A DNA stretch of 64,000 nucleotides from Acinetobacter sp. XS-4. GTDB taxonomy: Bacteria; Pseudomonadota; Gammaproteobacteria; Pseudomonadales; Moraxellaceae. The notes beneath the pieces were generated by a model. The model ran no database searches and was not told the DNA's origin. It worked only from the letters and a program-made list of their open reading frames with translations. The stretch's first letter is position 1. Each line of letters starts with the position of its first letter. This document shows positions 45,128 through 53,098 of the stretch, piece after piece. The stretch is taken from the NCBI RefSeq assembly GCF_023920705.1, contig NZ_CP094657.1, positions 1,736,001 through 1,800,000 of the forward strand. Reading direction: 5' to 3'. The position numbers and the translations under genes were made by a program.

Positions 45128-46864
45128 ATGGATAAAGAAGTTGATTTATTGGTTATTGGCGGTGGCGCCGCAGGCATGTCCGCAGCGCTTTTTGCCAAGC
45201 TTAATGGATTAGATGTTTTACTTTGCGAAAAGGCTTCCCAAGTAGGTGGTACTTCAGCAACATCAGGTGGAACGATTTGGGCGCCAGGATCACATTTAAG
45301 TGTTCAAGCAGGTGTTCCCGATGATATTGAGCAAGCTCGAATTTTTCTTAAATCTGTAGTGGGTGAACGTGGTGGTGAAGAACTTCGCGAAGCATTTCTA
45401 GCGTCATGTGCTGATATGGTTCGTGATTTAGATGAGAAAACTACAGTTAAGCTTAATGCTTGTTTAGCACATCCCGATTATGTGAAAAACCAACCAGGAG
45501 AAGCATTTGGTGGTCGTGCACTTGCTCCTGCTGAATTTGATGCAAGTGTTTTAGGTGCTGACTTTAAATATGTACGTCCTCCACGAGCGGAATTTATGGG
45601 CTTAGGCGGCATGATGGTCAACCGTACTGAATTAAATGCACTGTTAAATCCTATACACAGTTTTCAGAACTTTATGACTACCTTGAAAGTTGTGGTGCCT
45701 TATTTTCTGTCACGTCTACGCTTTAATCGGGGTACCCGGCTTGTTATGGGTAATGCTTTGGTAGGTAACTTATTTTATAACCTTAAACAAAAACATGTTC
45801 CTGTTTGGTTCAATGCATCACTGCAAGAGCTACTGGTTGAAAAAGGCAAAGTGGTGGGAGCCAAAATTGAAACCGAGCAAGGTGTGAAAGTTGTTCGTGC
45901 CAGAAAAGGTGTAGTTTTAGCCACTGGTGGTGTGGGGTGGAATATAAAGTTACGTCAACAATTGTTCCCAAAAGGTTTAATTTCATACTCACTTTCACCT
46001 TACTCAAACACGGGTGATGGGCTTAGTAAAGCTATGGAAAAAGGTGCAAAACTTGACCCCTCTGTGGATAGTAGTGTGCTTTATTTTCCATGCTCCATCC
46101 ATGTTCATGCCAACGGTTATAAAGCTATTTGGCCACACATTATTTTAGATCGGGCTAAACCGGGTGTAATAGCTGTCAATGACGATGGTAACCGCTTTGT
46201 CAATGAGTCAGATTCGTACCACGACTTTTGTATGGCTCAGCTTAAAACAAATCAAGGTAAAGCAAAAATTCAGTCTTACCTGATTTGCGACCAAACTGCG
46301 ATTGAAAAATATGGGTTAGGTTTTGTTCTGCCTGGTGCAAAAAAACTCGATTACTACCTCAAAGAAAAATATTTATTCTCTGCAAATTCACTAGAGGAGC
46401 TTGCCCAAAAGGTTGGGATTAACGCTCAAGGATTAGTGAATACAGTTCAACGTTTTAATCACCTCGTTGAACAGGGTGTAGACACTGACTTTGGTAAAGG
46501 TAGTGGTGTAATGAACCGGTTTAACGGAGATCCAGAAGTCAAACCTAATCCATGTTTGGGCAAACTTGAGCAAGGCCCCTTTTACGCTTTACCTGTCATT
46601 CCAATGGACTGTGCGAGTAGTGGTGGATTAGCTGGCGACATTTATGGTCGAGTGCTTGATCAGAATAATCAGGTTATCTCTGGGCTATTTGCCTGCGGTA
46701 ATGACCTATCTTCAATTTTTAAAGGAACATATCCAGGCCCAGGAACAACACTAGGGCCAGGGATGGTATTTGCTTGGCGAATTGCTCAATTTGCCGCAGG
46801 AAAACTAAATAAACAAGTGACTGAGCAACCTACACAAATGACACAACCACGGAGAACCGCATGA
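45128..46864 (+). CDS. KSTD/fumarate-reductase-like flavoprotein 3
   Basis: 578 residues starting at ATG 45128 with AAGGAG seven bases upstream (a TTG six bases earlier is rejected). FAD motif DLLVIGGGAAGMSAAL is at the N-terminus, GGTSATSGGTIWAPGSH near 43-59, and the C-terminal motif GNDLSSIFKGTYPGPGTTLGP near 530-550. It retains the YPGPG sequence of true KSTDs, unlike the other two copies. Adjacent to flavoprotein 2 it suggests two successive desaturations on one ring. Its last four bases overlap the NIPSNAP start (ATGA). Confidence 0.82.
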   Translation: MDKEVDLLVIGGGAAGMSAALFAKLNGLDVLLCEKASQVGGTSATSGGTIWAPGSHLSVQAGVPDDIEQARIFLKSVVGERGGEELREAFLASCADMVRDLDEKTTVKLNACLAHPDYVKNQPGEAFGGRALAPAEFDASVLGADFKYVRPPRAEFMGLGGMMVNRTELNALLNPIHSFQNFMTTLKVVVPYFLSRLRFNRGTRLVMGNALVGNLFYNLKQKHVPVWFNASLQELLVEKGKVVGAKIETEQGVKVVRARKGVVLATGGVGWNIKLRQQLFPKGLISYSLSPYSNTGDGLSKAMEKGAKLDPSVDSSVLYFPCSIHVHANGYKAIWPHIILDRAKPGVIAVNDDGNRFVNESDSYHDFCMAQLKTNQGKAKIQSYLICDQTAIEKYGLGFVLPGAKKLDYYLKEKYLFSANSLEELAQKVGINAQGLVNTVQRFNHLVEQGVDTDFGKGSGVMNRFNGDPEVKPNPCLGKLEQGPFYALPVIPMDCASSGGLAGDIYGRVLDQNNQVISGLFACGNDLSSIFKGTYPGPGTTLGPGMVFAWRIAQFAAGKLNKQVTEQPTQMTQPRRTA

Positions 46865-47478
46865 AGCTTTATCAACTGATTAACATCACTATCAAAATGG
46901 GTACAACTGCAACTGTTGCAGCAGGTATTCAAAGTTTTTACCAAGATGAGACAGCTAAGGGTAAGTTACTTGGAGTATTTTTCTCTGATATAGGCGAGCT
47001 CAACCAAGTTGTTGTATTACGTAGCTATGCTTCACAACAAGAATTAGGTGATGAAAATGCGCGTTTAGCAGCACAAGAAAACTTGTTTGAGACATCTGAA
47101 AATATTATTAGATATTCAGTAGAAAATTTTGCTGGTTTTGACTTCTTACCAGAAGTTGAGGTAGGTGAATTTGGTCCTGTATATGAAATCCGTACTTATG
47201 AGTTGAAACATGGTGGTGTCCCTCATGTCCTTGAGGCATGGAAAAATGCAGTGCCAACTCGTACTCAATACTCAAAATTAACAATAGCGATGTATGCTCT
47301 TGATGGTACACCACGTATTGTAAGTATTTGGCCATACGCATCATTGAATAAACGTTCGGAAGTTCGTGCCAAATCAGTGGCAGATGGCATTTGGCCACCA
47401 AAAGGCGGCCCACAGTGGTTAACTCATGCAATGAAGTCAATGATTGCACTACCAACTTCAGTATCGCCACTGAAATAA
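46861..47478 (+). CDS. NIPSNAP-family protein 2 (two-domain)
   Basis: 205 residues, made of two ferredoxin-like NIPSNAP units: residues 1-100 (FFSDIGELNQVVVLRSYAS) and 105-200 (VYEIRTYELKHGGVPHVLEAWKNAVPTR, then IVSIWPYASLNKRSEVR). It is about twice the length of NIPSNAP 1. It overlaps flavoprotein 3 by four bases and ends the operon, followed by a terminator. Function unknown. Recurrent coupling to KSTD-like flavoproteins points to a role in the same reaction sequence. Confidence 0.8.
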   Translation: MKLYQLINITIKMGTTATVAAGIQSFYQDETAKGKLLGVFFSDIGELNQVVVLRSYASQQELGDENARLAAQENLFETSENIIRYSVENFAGFDFLPEVEVGEFGPVYEIRTYELKHGGVPHVLEAWKNAVPTRTQYSKLTIAMYALDGTPRIVSIWPYASLNKRSEVRAKSVADGIWPPKGGPQWLTHAMKSMIALPTSVSPLK

Positions 47479-47504
47479 AATTTGGTAAGAATGGATTGAA
47501 AACT

Positions 47505-47530
47505 AGCCTACTATTTAGGTAGTAGGCTTT
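47505..47530 (+). terminator. Terminator of the alicyclic operon
   Basis: AGCCTACTA / TAGTAGGCT form a perfect 9-bp stem with TTTAGG loop, followed by TTTTAAATTT, 27 bases after the NIPSNAP 2 stop. Confidence 0.82.
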
Positions 47531-47625
47531 TAAATTTAGAAAATACAAGTAAGAAATAGGTTTATATAACTAGTTTAGCTACTTTAATTATTATTGAATA
47601 CAAGCATTACTAAATTTTAACTGGC

Positions 47626-47777
47626 AAATTAAGTACCACCTGAGCATCCCCAATAACATCTAAGCGTAGAATTATCTAGCGTAGTTTTTATATATAATTA
47701 CAGTCAGAAAAGATGAGATATTTGTCTTTTTTTTAATTTTTAGAAAACTTATCTAGAGTACTAAAAGTTGTATAAAT
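47626..47777. repeat. Diverged repeat A, copy 2 (first copy at 5024-5173)
   Basis: Aligns with 5024-5173 over about 150 bp in the same orientation. The protein-like minus-strand segment seen in copy 1 is broken here by a stop and a one-base length change, so this copy is more decayed. It lies directly beside the SDR pseudogene, making 47626-47995 a composite of two duplicated fragments. Confidence 0.6.
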
Positions 47778-47824
47778 AGTTTCTTACAAGTAAATAAAGA
47801 TGAAAATCGACTAAAAATATCTTA

Positions 47825-47995
47825 TTAAATAATAGTATATCCGCTATCAATTGCATGAGCCATTCATAAAGCGCGCTTCATCGGAAGCGAGGAAAATAGC
47901 TAACTCGGCAACTTCAGACGCTTCAACAAAACGGTCCAGTGGAAAATTTTATCAGTAGGACGAATTTCTAGCATTTTGGCCGTCATTGGCGTACG
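47825..47995 (-). pseudogene. Truncated, frameshifted copy of the SDR 3' end
   Basis: 47814-47995 aligns with 30122-30306, covering the last 58 codons of the SDR gene plus 11 bp downstream. My hand count is 14 mismatches in 180 aligned bases (about 92% identity). A 5-base deletion and a 2-base insertion break the frame. The match stops abruptly after CGTACG in both. No start or upstream part exists here. It is a relic of duplication or recombination, in the same orientation as the intact gene. Confidence 0.9.
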
Positions 47996-48061
47996 GAATT
48001 GTACAATTAGGAAAAACAATATTTCCTAATTTATTAGTTAATATTAATAGAGCACTCTAGC

Positions 48062-48538
48062 TTAACCGTTTATTTTAATATCATTAAGGCCATTTGTTAA
48101 TTTATTTGCTAAATGAGTAAATGAAATCATATCGTCAAGTGTAAAGCCATTTAGAGCCTGCTTATAAAAGTTATAAATATTTTCTTGTAATTGTTCCCAT
48201 CGAGCAATTCCTTCTTGGGTTAGCATGATATTTTTTGCACGACGATCTGTTGTATCAATTTGACGTATTACATATCCTTCACGCTCGAGTCGCTTCAAAA
48301 CACCATCTAAATTTTGTCTACTTACATCTAGATATTCAGTTAATTCAGTAAATGACATAACTGAATTAGTTTGTGGCCTTGATAATGCACCTAAAACTGC
48401 CCAATGTACTGATGAGATTCCTAGTTCATTTACGCATTGGCGATCTAATGAGTTTCCAAGTTGAAATAATCTGAAGAATAATCTGTTGTGGATTGCATAA
48501 AGAGATTGATCATAACTTTGTTGATCTTTTTGGGTCAT
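48062..48538 (-). CDS. MarR-family regulator
   Basis: 158 residues. The winged helix is central (SFTELTEYLDVSRQNLDGVLKRLEREGYV, about 62-90, then the wing DTTDRRAKNIMLT), flanked by dimerisation helices. MarR proteins of this kind (BadR/HbaR-like contexts) often sense CoA thioesters or ring acids and control their catabolism. The nearest suitable sites are the two 16-bp palindromes at 49743 and 49827 in the divergent promoter of the enoyl-CoA hydratase and AAHS 3 genes. That assignment is inference. Confidence 0.87.
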   Translation of the reverse strand: MTQKDQQSYDQSLYAIHNRLFFRLFQLGNSLDRQCVNELGISSVHWAVLGALSRPQTNSVMSFTELTEYLDVSRQNLDGVLKRLEREGYVIRQIDTTDRRAKNIMLTQEGIARWEQLQENIYNFYKQALNGFTLDDMISFTHLANKLTNGLNDIKING

Positions 48539-48922
48539 AATCTAAACTGCTAAGTATTGAGGATTTATCTATATTATATACTTATAAGCAGATGCATTTA
48601 TTGAAAATAAAAAATGGAATATTGATGATTTATGTAATATCGGTATCGATTTAGATAGTCTGATTTGGTAGTTTTTTTACCAAAAATTATCAAATCAGCT
48701 ATATATTAGGCAATATTTCAAGTCGATTTAACCATTAGTTTTAGATCTGTAAACATAGCTGGGAAATTGCTATCAACAACTCTATGTACGAATTTATCTT
48801 TTATTTTTCTGTTCCTGGCTTCGGACTACAAATACCAAATAAAGTATTGAATATCTGCTATAGCACGACAAACACCATTCAGAACATTAATATCCTTATG
48901 AGTTAATTTCACCGTTTAAATA
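48539..48922. other. Intergenic region with an 8-bp hairpin, no gene seen
   Basis: 384 bp between the MarR start and the enoyl-CoA hydratase stop. CTGATTTG (48660-48667) pairs with CAAATCAG (48691-48698), with an inner GGTA/TACC. The rest shows no ORF with a ribosome site. The part near 48790-48890 may be degraded coding sequence. Confidence 0.45.
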
Positions 48923-49693
48923 TCATTGATTTGTAAATTGTGCTTTACGCTTTTCAATAAATGCTTGGATGCCTTCAGCAGCATCTTTAGTTTGGGTACT
49001 GGCAAGAAACATTTCACTTTCGAGCGCTAAACCATCAGTAATATTTAAATCTAATGCCGATTGAACAGCTTTTATGATAAATGCTGTGGATGCAGGAAAT
49101 TTCTCTCCAAAATTTGATAAGAACTCCAAACCTGCTTGAGTAGAACTTTCAGTCGCCGTAATTTGTGTAATCAGACCAATTTCTTTTGCTTCTACTGCAT
49201 CGAAAATTCTTCCACTTAAAATCAATTCTAACGCTTTTGTATAGCCTACGATACGAGGTAAGCGTTGTGTACCTCCATAACCAGGAAGTAATCCTAATTT
49301 AATTTCAGGTAAACCAAATTTAGAATCAAGGCGGCAGATACGAAAAGTACAAGCCATAGCTAATTCTAAGCCTCCGCCTAAAGCAGTACCTTTAATTACG
49401 GCTATTGTAGGAAATGGTAGGTTGCTAATTTTATTGAAAACACTTTGCCCTTTATGTGAAAGCTCGAGATATTCAGCAGGCGTTTTATTTTTTAGTTCTG
49501 TAATATCTGCTCCAGCACAAAAGGCTTTTTCACCTTGCCCAGTAAAAATGAGAGCACGAGGATGGGCCTGATTAACTTTGTTAAGTAAGTCATCAATATT
49601 TTGAATCATTTCCTTGTTTAGAGCATTTCTTGCCTCTGGCCGACAAAGAGTAATTATAGCGATATCATTCTGATAATTTAGCGTTGCATTCAT
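48923..49693 (-). CDS. Enoyl-CoA hydratase (crotonase family), BadK candidate
   Basis: 256 residues. Oxyanion-hole segments are AFCAGADITEL near 58-68 and GTALGGGLELAMAC near 96-109. The two catalytic glutamates of hydratases are present: PEIKLGLLPGYGGTQRLPR near 132 and KALELILSGRIF near 155. An excellent ribosome site AAGGAGG precedes the ATG. Within the cyclohexanecarboxylate region it is the natural candidate for hydration of cyclohex-1-ene-1-carboxyl-CoA (BadK step). A general beta-oxidation hydratase remains possible. It is divergent from the AAHS 3 gene. Confidence 0.85.
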   Translation of the reverse strand: MNATLNYQNDIAIITLCRPEARNALNKEMIQNIDDLLNKVNQAHPRALIFTGQGEKAFCAGADITELKNKTPAEYLELSHKGQSVFNKISNLPFPTIAVIKGTALGGGLELAMACTFRICRLDSKFGLPEIKLGLLPGYGGTQRLPRIVGYTKALELILSGRIFDAVEAKEIGLITQITATESSTQAGLEFLSNFGEKFPASTAFIIKAVQSALDLNITDGLALESEMFLASTQTKDAAEGIQAFIEKRKAQFTNQ

Positions 49694-49742
49694 TTTTCAA
49701 CCTCCTTCTTGATACTAAAAAGCATATTGAAATATTTATTTA

Positions 49743-49758
49743 TGTCAATGTATTTACA
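49743..49758. promoter_or_regulatory. Operator-like palindrome 1 (MarR-type)
   Basis: TGTCAATGTATTTACA is near-palindromic and related to the box at 49827. Centres are 84 bp apart, eight helical turns. It lies on the hydratase side of the divergent promoters. Confidence 0.55.
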
Positions 49759-49826
49759 TTATTTATTTATTTAAAATATTTATATTAAATAAAAACAAAG
49801 ATTTAAAATTATTTAAAATAAAAATA

Positions 49827-49842
49827 TATCAATATATTGACA
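49827..49842. promoter_or_regulatory. Operator-like palindrome 2 (MarR-type)
   Basis: TATCAATATATTGACA contains a perfect 12-bp palindrome TCAATATATTGA and resembles box 1 in inverted sense. It lies on the AAHS side of the 273-bp divergent region. Confidence 0.6.
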
Positions 49843-49966
49843 TAAAATATCACTCTCATTACTCTTGATTGAAATGGAGTGTGAACTCTTCAATCAACAA
49901 GTATGGGCAAAATGTAATTAATAAAATTGCAGATAATAAAGAGTCATGCATATCAAGGAGATGATC

Positions 49967-51277
49967 ATGCAGTACATTGATGTACACAAAATTGCTAGTG
50001 ATGCAACGTTTAATAAGTTTCATGCCAAAGTATTACTTTGGTGTTTCATTGTTATTATTATTGATGGCTATGACATAGCTGTTGCTGGTATAGCTATCCC
50101 TTCAATTATGGAAAAGATGGGGGTCAGTGCTTCGACTGCAGGTTTTATGGCTAGTTCTGCATTATTCGGTATGATGGTTGGTGCCATTTTTTTAGGAGCT
50201 ATATCCGATAAAATTGGCCGGCGTTTGACTATCGCGATCTGTGTATTCCTATTTAGTGTCTTCACAGCAGTAGCTGGAATGACGAATGATCCTATTAGTT
50301 TCAGTATTATGCGTTTTATTGCAGGCTTAGGTATCGGTGGTGTTATGCCTAATGTTGTAGCACAAATGACTGAGTATGCCCCGAAAAAAATACGTAATTT
50401 CATGACTGCCTTGATGTTTTCTGGCTATGCTATTGGGGGAATTCTGGCAGCTTTGCTGGGTAAACAATTTATTGTGGAATTTGGTTGGCAGGTTGTGTTT
50501 TTTGCGGCAGGTATCCCTGTATTACTCATTCCTTTTATTATGAAATCAATGCCAGAATCATTGGCATATCTAAGTAAGAATAAAAAAGATCTAGAACTAA
50601 AAGAGATTGTTCGGCTTATTGAACCAAATATTCAGATAAATAATGAAACAGAGTTACTCAGTATGAAAGATACTAGCTCTGATCATATTCCTGTTACACA
50701 ATTATTTGCTAATGGCCGTGGTTTTAGCACAGTTATGTTTTGGGTGGCGTTCTTCACTGGACTGTTTATGGTCTATTCATTAAGTACATGGTTGACTAAA
50801 TTAATGGCTATGTCGGGCTATACGCTTGGTTCAGCATTAAGCTTCGTGGTTGCTCTAAATATTGGCGGCATCATTGGTGCCGTAGGTGGAGGTTGGCTGG
50901 CTGACCGTATGCATATCAAGTGGGTATTGGTGTTTATGTACAGTTTGGGAAGTGTATTTTTGTACTTAATGACTCTGCCAATGCCAATACATATGTTGTA
51001 TATCACGATTGCAGTAGTTGGAGCTTGCTCTACTGGTGCTCAAATTGTTGCTTATTCTTATTGCGGTCAGTTTTATCCTGCTGAGATTCGTTCAACCGGC
51101 ATTGGTTTGGCATCGGGTGTAGGACGTTTAGGAGCGATAGGTGCGCCATTACTGATAGGAATGATTATGGCCCTGAATTTACCGATTGAACAAAATTTCA
51201 TGGTGATTGCAGCAGCAGGTTTAATTGGTGCAATTGCTTTATCATTCATTAATCATAATCGCTCATTTTCAATATAA
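49967..51277 (+). CDS. AAHS-family transporter 3, probably alicyclic acid uptake
   Basis: 436 residues from ATG 49967 (AAGGAG six bases before it; the ATGs at 49946 and 49961 are poorly placed). Helix 1 carries DGYDIAVAGIAIPSI, loop 2-3 GAISDKIGRRLTIA, and the C-terminal part GLASGVGRLGAIGAPLLIG, as in AAHS permeases. It is divergent from the enoyl-CoA hydratase gene and ahead of the etf genes. It is less similar to AAHS 1 and 2 than they are to each other. Cyclohexanecarboxylate or a related acid is the likely cargo from context. Confidence 0.86.
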   Translation: MQYIDVHKIASDATFNKFHAKVLLWCFIVIIIDGYDIAVAGIAIPSIMEKMGVSASTAGFMASSALFGMMVGAIFLGAISDKIGRRLTIAICVFLFSVFTAVAGMTNDPISFSIMRFIAGLGIGGVMPNVVAQMTEYAPKKIRNFMTALMFSGYAIGGILAALLGKQFIVEFGWQVVFFAAGIPVLLIPFIMKSMPESLAYLSKNKKDLELKEIVRLIEPNIQINNETELLSMKDTSSDHIPVTQLFANGRGFSTVMFWVAFFTGLFMVYSLSTWLTKLMAMSGYTLGSALSFVVALNIGGIIGAVGGGWLADRMHIKWVLVFMYSLGSVFLYLMTLPMPIHMLYITIAVVGACSTGAQIVAYSYCGQFYPAEIRSTGIGLASGVGRLGAIGAPLLIGMIMALNLPIEQNFMVIAAAGLIGAIALSFINHNRSFSI

Positions 51278-51288
51278 TTTACTTTGGC

Positions 51289-51329
51289 ATGGTCTATTAC
51301 TTCAGTATGCAGTAATAGACCATTTTTTA
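51289..51329 (+). terminator. Terminator between AAHS 3 and etfB
   Basis: ATGGTCTATTACT / AGTAATAGACCAT are a perfect 13-bp stem, followed by TTTTTTAT. It insulates etfB from the transporter gene. Confidence 0.87.
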
Positions 51330-51348
51330 TCTTTATTCGAGGAATTAC

Positions 51349-52098
51349 ATGAAGGCTCTTGTTGCTGTAAAACGCGTGGTTGATGCCAACGTCAAAGTTC
51401 GTGTTAAGCCGGACAATAGTGGGGTTGACCTAACTAACGTTAAAATGTCAATTAACCCATTTTGTGAAATCGCAGTGGAAGAAGCGGTTCGCTTAAAAGA
51501 AAAAGGAACAGTATCAGAAATCGTTATTGTTTCTGTTGGGCCTAAAGAAGCTCAAGAACAAATCCGTTCTGCAATGGCTCTGGGAGCAGACCGCGGTATT
51601 TTAGTTGAAACCACTGATGAAATTGGCGCTTTAGAAGTTGCTAAAATTTTAAAAGGTGTTGTTGACGCTGAAAAACCAGAACTTATCCTTCTTGGTAAAC
51701 AAGCAATTGATGATGACTCTAACCAAGTCGGTCAAATGCTTGGCGCATTATTAGGTGCGGGCCAAGGTACATTCGCTTCTGAAGTGAAAGTTGATGGCGG
51801 CAAAGTACAAGTAACTCGTGAAGTTGACGGCGGTTTACAAACTGTTGAACTGGCACTTCCTGCAATCATTACAACTGACTTGCGTTTGAATGAGCCACGT
51901 TATGCAGCATTGCCTAACATCATGAAAGCTCGTAAGAAGCCACTTGATACTAAATCTCCTGCTGATTATGGCGTTACAGCTGGTACTAAGCTTAAAACTG
52001 TTAAAGTTGAAGCTCCAGCAGAACGTAAAGCTGGCGTACAAGTGAAATCTGTAGATGAGCTTGTTGAAAAATTGAAAAATGAAGCGAAAGTGATCTAA
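51349..52098 (+). CDS. etfB: Electron transfer flavoprotein beta subunit
   Basis: 249 residues of Etf[20 protein letters not shown] at the start, the AMP/FAD-contact region [22 protein letters not shown] near 63-84, and [25 protein letters not shown] near 175-199. With EtfA it takes electrons from acyl-CoA dehydrogenases and passes them to ETF-ubiquinone oxidoreductase. GAGGAATTAC precedes the ATG. Codon use is more GC-rich and biased than in the flanking catabolic genes, as expected for a well-expressed core gene. Confidence 0.96.
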   Translation: MKALVAVKRVVDANVKVRVKPDNSGVDLTNVKMSINPFCEIAVEEAVRLKEKGTVSEIVIVSVGPKEAQEQIRSAMALGADRGILVETTDEIGALEVAKILKGVVDAEKPELILLGKQAIDDDSNQVGQMLGALLGAGQGTFASEVKVDGGKVQVTREVDGGLQTVELALPAIITTDLRLNEPRYAALPNIMKARKKPLDTKSPADYGVTAGTKLKTVKVEAPAERKAGVQVKSVDELVEKLKNEAKVI

Positions 52099-52115
52099 TA
52101 CGGAAGGATAAAATC

Positions 52116-53048
52116 ATGAGTATTTTAGTTATCGCTGATCACAACAACCAAGTACTTAACGGTGCTACTTTAAACGTTGTTGCTGCAGCACAAAAAATCG
52201 GTGGTGATATTACTGTATTAGTTGCTGGTTCTGGTGCTCAAGCAGTTGCTGACGCTGCTGCTAAAGTTGCTGGTGTAAGCAAAGTATTGCTTGCTGACAA
52301 CGCTGCTTATGCAAACCAATTAGCTGAAAACGTAGCTGGCTTAGTTTCTGACTTGGCTAAAGGTTACAAATACGTTTTAGCTGCTTCTACAACGACTGGT
52401 AAGAACATTCTTCCACGTGTTGCTGCGCTTCTTGATGTAAGCATGATCACAGACATTATTTCTGTTGAATCTGCGAACACATTCAAGCGTCCAATCTACG
52501 CTGGTAACGCAATTGCAACTGTTCAATCTGACGAAGCAATCATTGTAGGTACTGTTCGTGGTACAGCATTTGATCCAGTAGCTGCGGAAGGTGGTTCTGC
52601 TGCGATTGAAACAGTTGGCGAAGTAAAAGATGCAGGTATTTCTCAATTTGTATCTGAAGAAATCGTTAAGCTTGACCGTCCTGAATTAACAGCTGCTCGC
52701 ATTGTTGTTTCTGGTGGTCGTGGTGTAGGTTCTGGTGAGAACTACCATAAAGTACTTGATCCATTAGCTGACAAGCTTGGTGCAGCACAAGGTGCTTCAC
52801 GTGCGGCAGTTGATGCGGGCTTTGTACCTAACGACTTCCAAGTGGGGCAAACTGGTAAAATCGTTGCGCCTGACCTTTACGTTGCTGTAGGTATTTCTGG
52901 TGCGATCCAGCATTTAGCTGGTATGAAAGATTCTAAAGTTATTGTTGCAATCAACAAAGACGAAGAAGCGCCAATCAACAGTGTTGCTGACTACTGGTTA
53001 GTTGGTGATTTGAACACTGTGGTACCAGAGTTGGTATCTAAACTTTAA
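52116..53048 (+). CDS. etfA: Electron transfer flavoprotein alpha subunit
   Basis: 310 residues. The C-terminal FAD signature is [34 protein letters not shown], with its serine/histidine region intact. [11 protein letters not shown] lies near 205 and the ending is VPELVSKL. It follows etfB by 17 bases with AAGGATAAAATC before ATG. It carries the ETF flavin. In this locus its partners are at least three acyl-CoA dehydrogenases encoded within 11 kb. Confidence 0.96.
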   Translation: MSILVIADHNNQVLNGATLNVVAAAQKIGGDITVLVAGSGAQAVADAAAKVAGVSKVLLADNAAYANQLAENVAGLVSDLAKGYKYVLAASTTTGKNILPRVAALLDVSMITDIISVESANTFKRPIYAGNAIATVQSDEAIIVGTVRGTAFDPVAAEGGSAAIETVGEVKDAGISQFVSEEIVKLDRPELTAARIVVSGGRGVGSGENYHKVLDPLADKLGAAQGASRAAVDAGFVPNDFQVGQTGKIVAPDLYVAVGISGAIQHLAGMKDSKVIVAINKDEEAPINSVADYWLVGDLNTVVPELVSKL

Positions 53049-53067
53049 TCTTCATTGATTAAAGTCG

Positions 53068-53098
53068 AAAACCCTTAGTTTTTACTAAGGGTTTTTTA
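53068..53098. terminator. Bidirectional terminator after etfA
   Basis: AAAACCCTTAGT / ACTAAGGGTTTT perfect 12-bp stem, TTTT loop, then TTTATT. The convergent CoA-transferase stop is at 53099. Confidence 0.9.

Noticed and set aside
32182..46864. Steroid catabolism as the role of the three KSTD-like flavoproteins
   Set aside because: No steroid ring-cleavage, side-chain or Kst genes are nearby. The transporters are of the aromatic-acid type and the neighbouring region handles cyclohexane acids.
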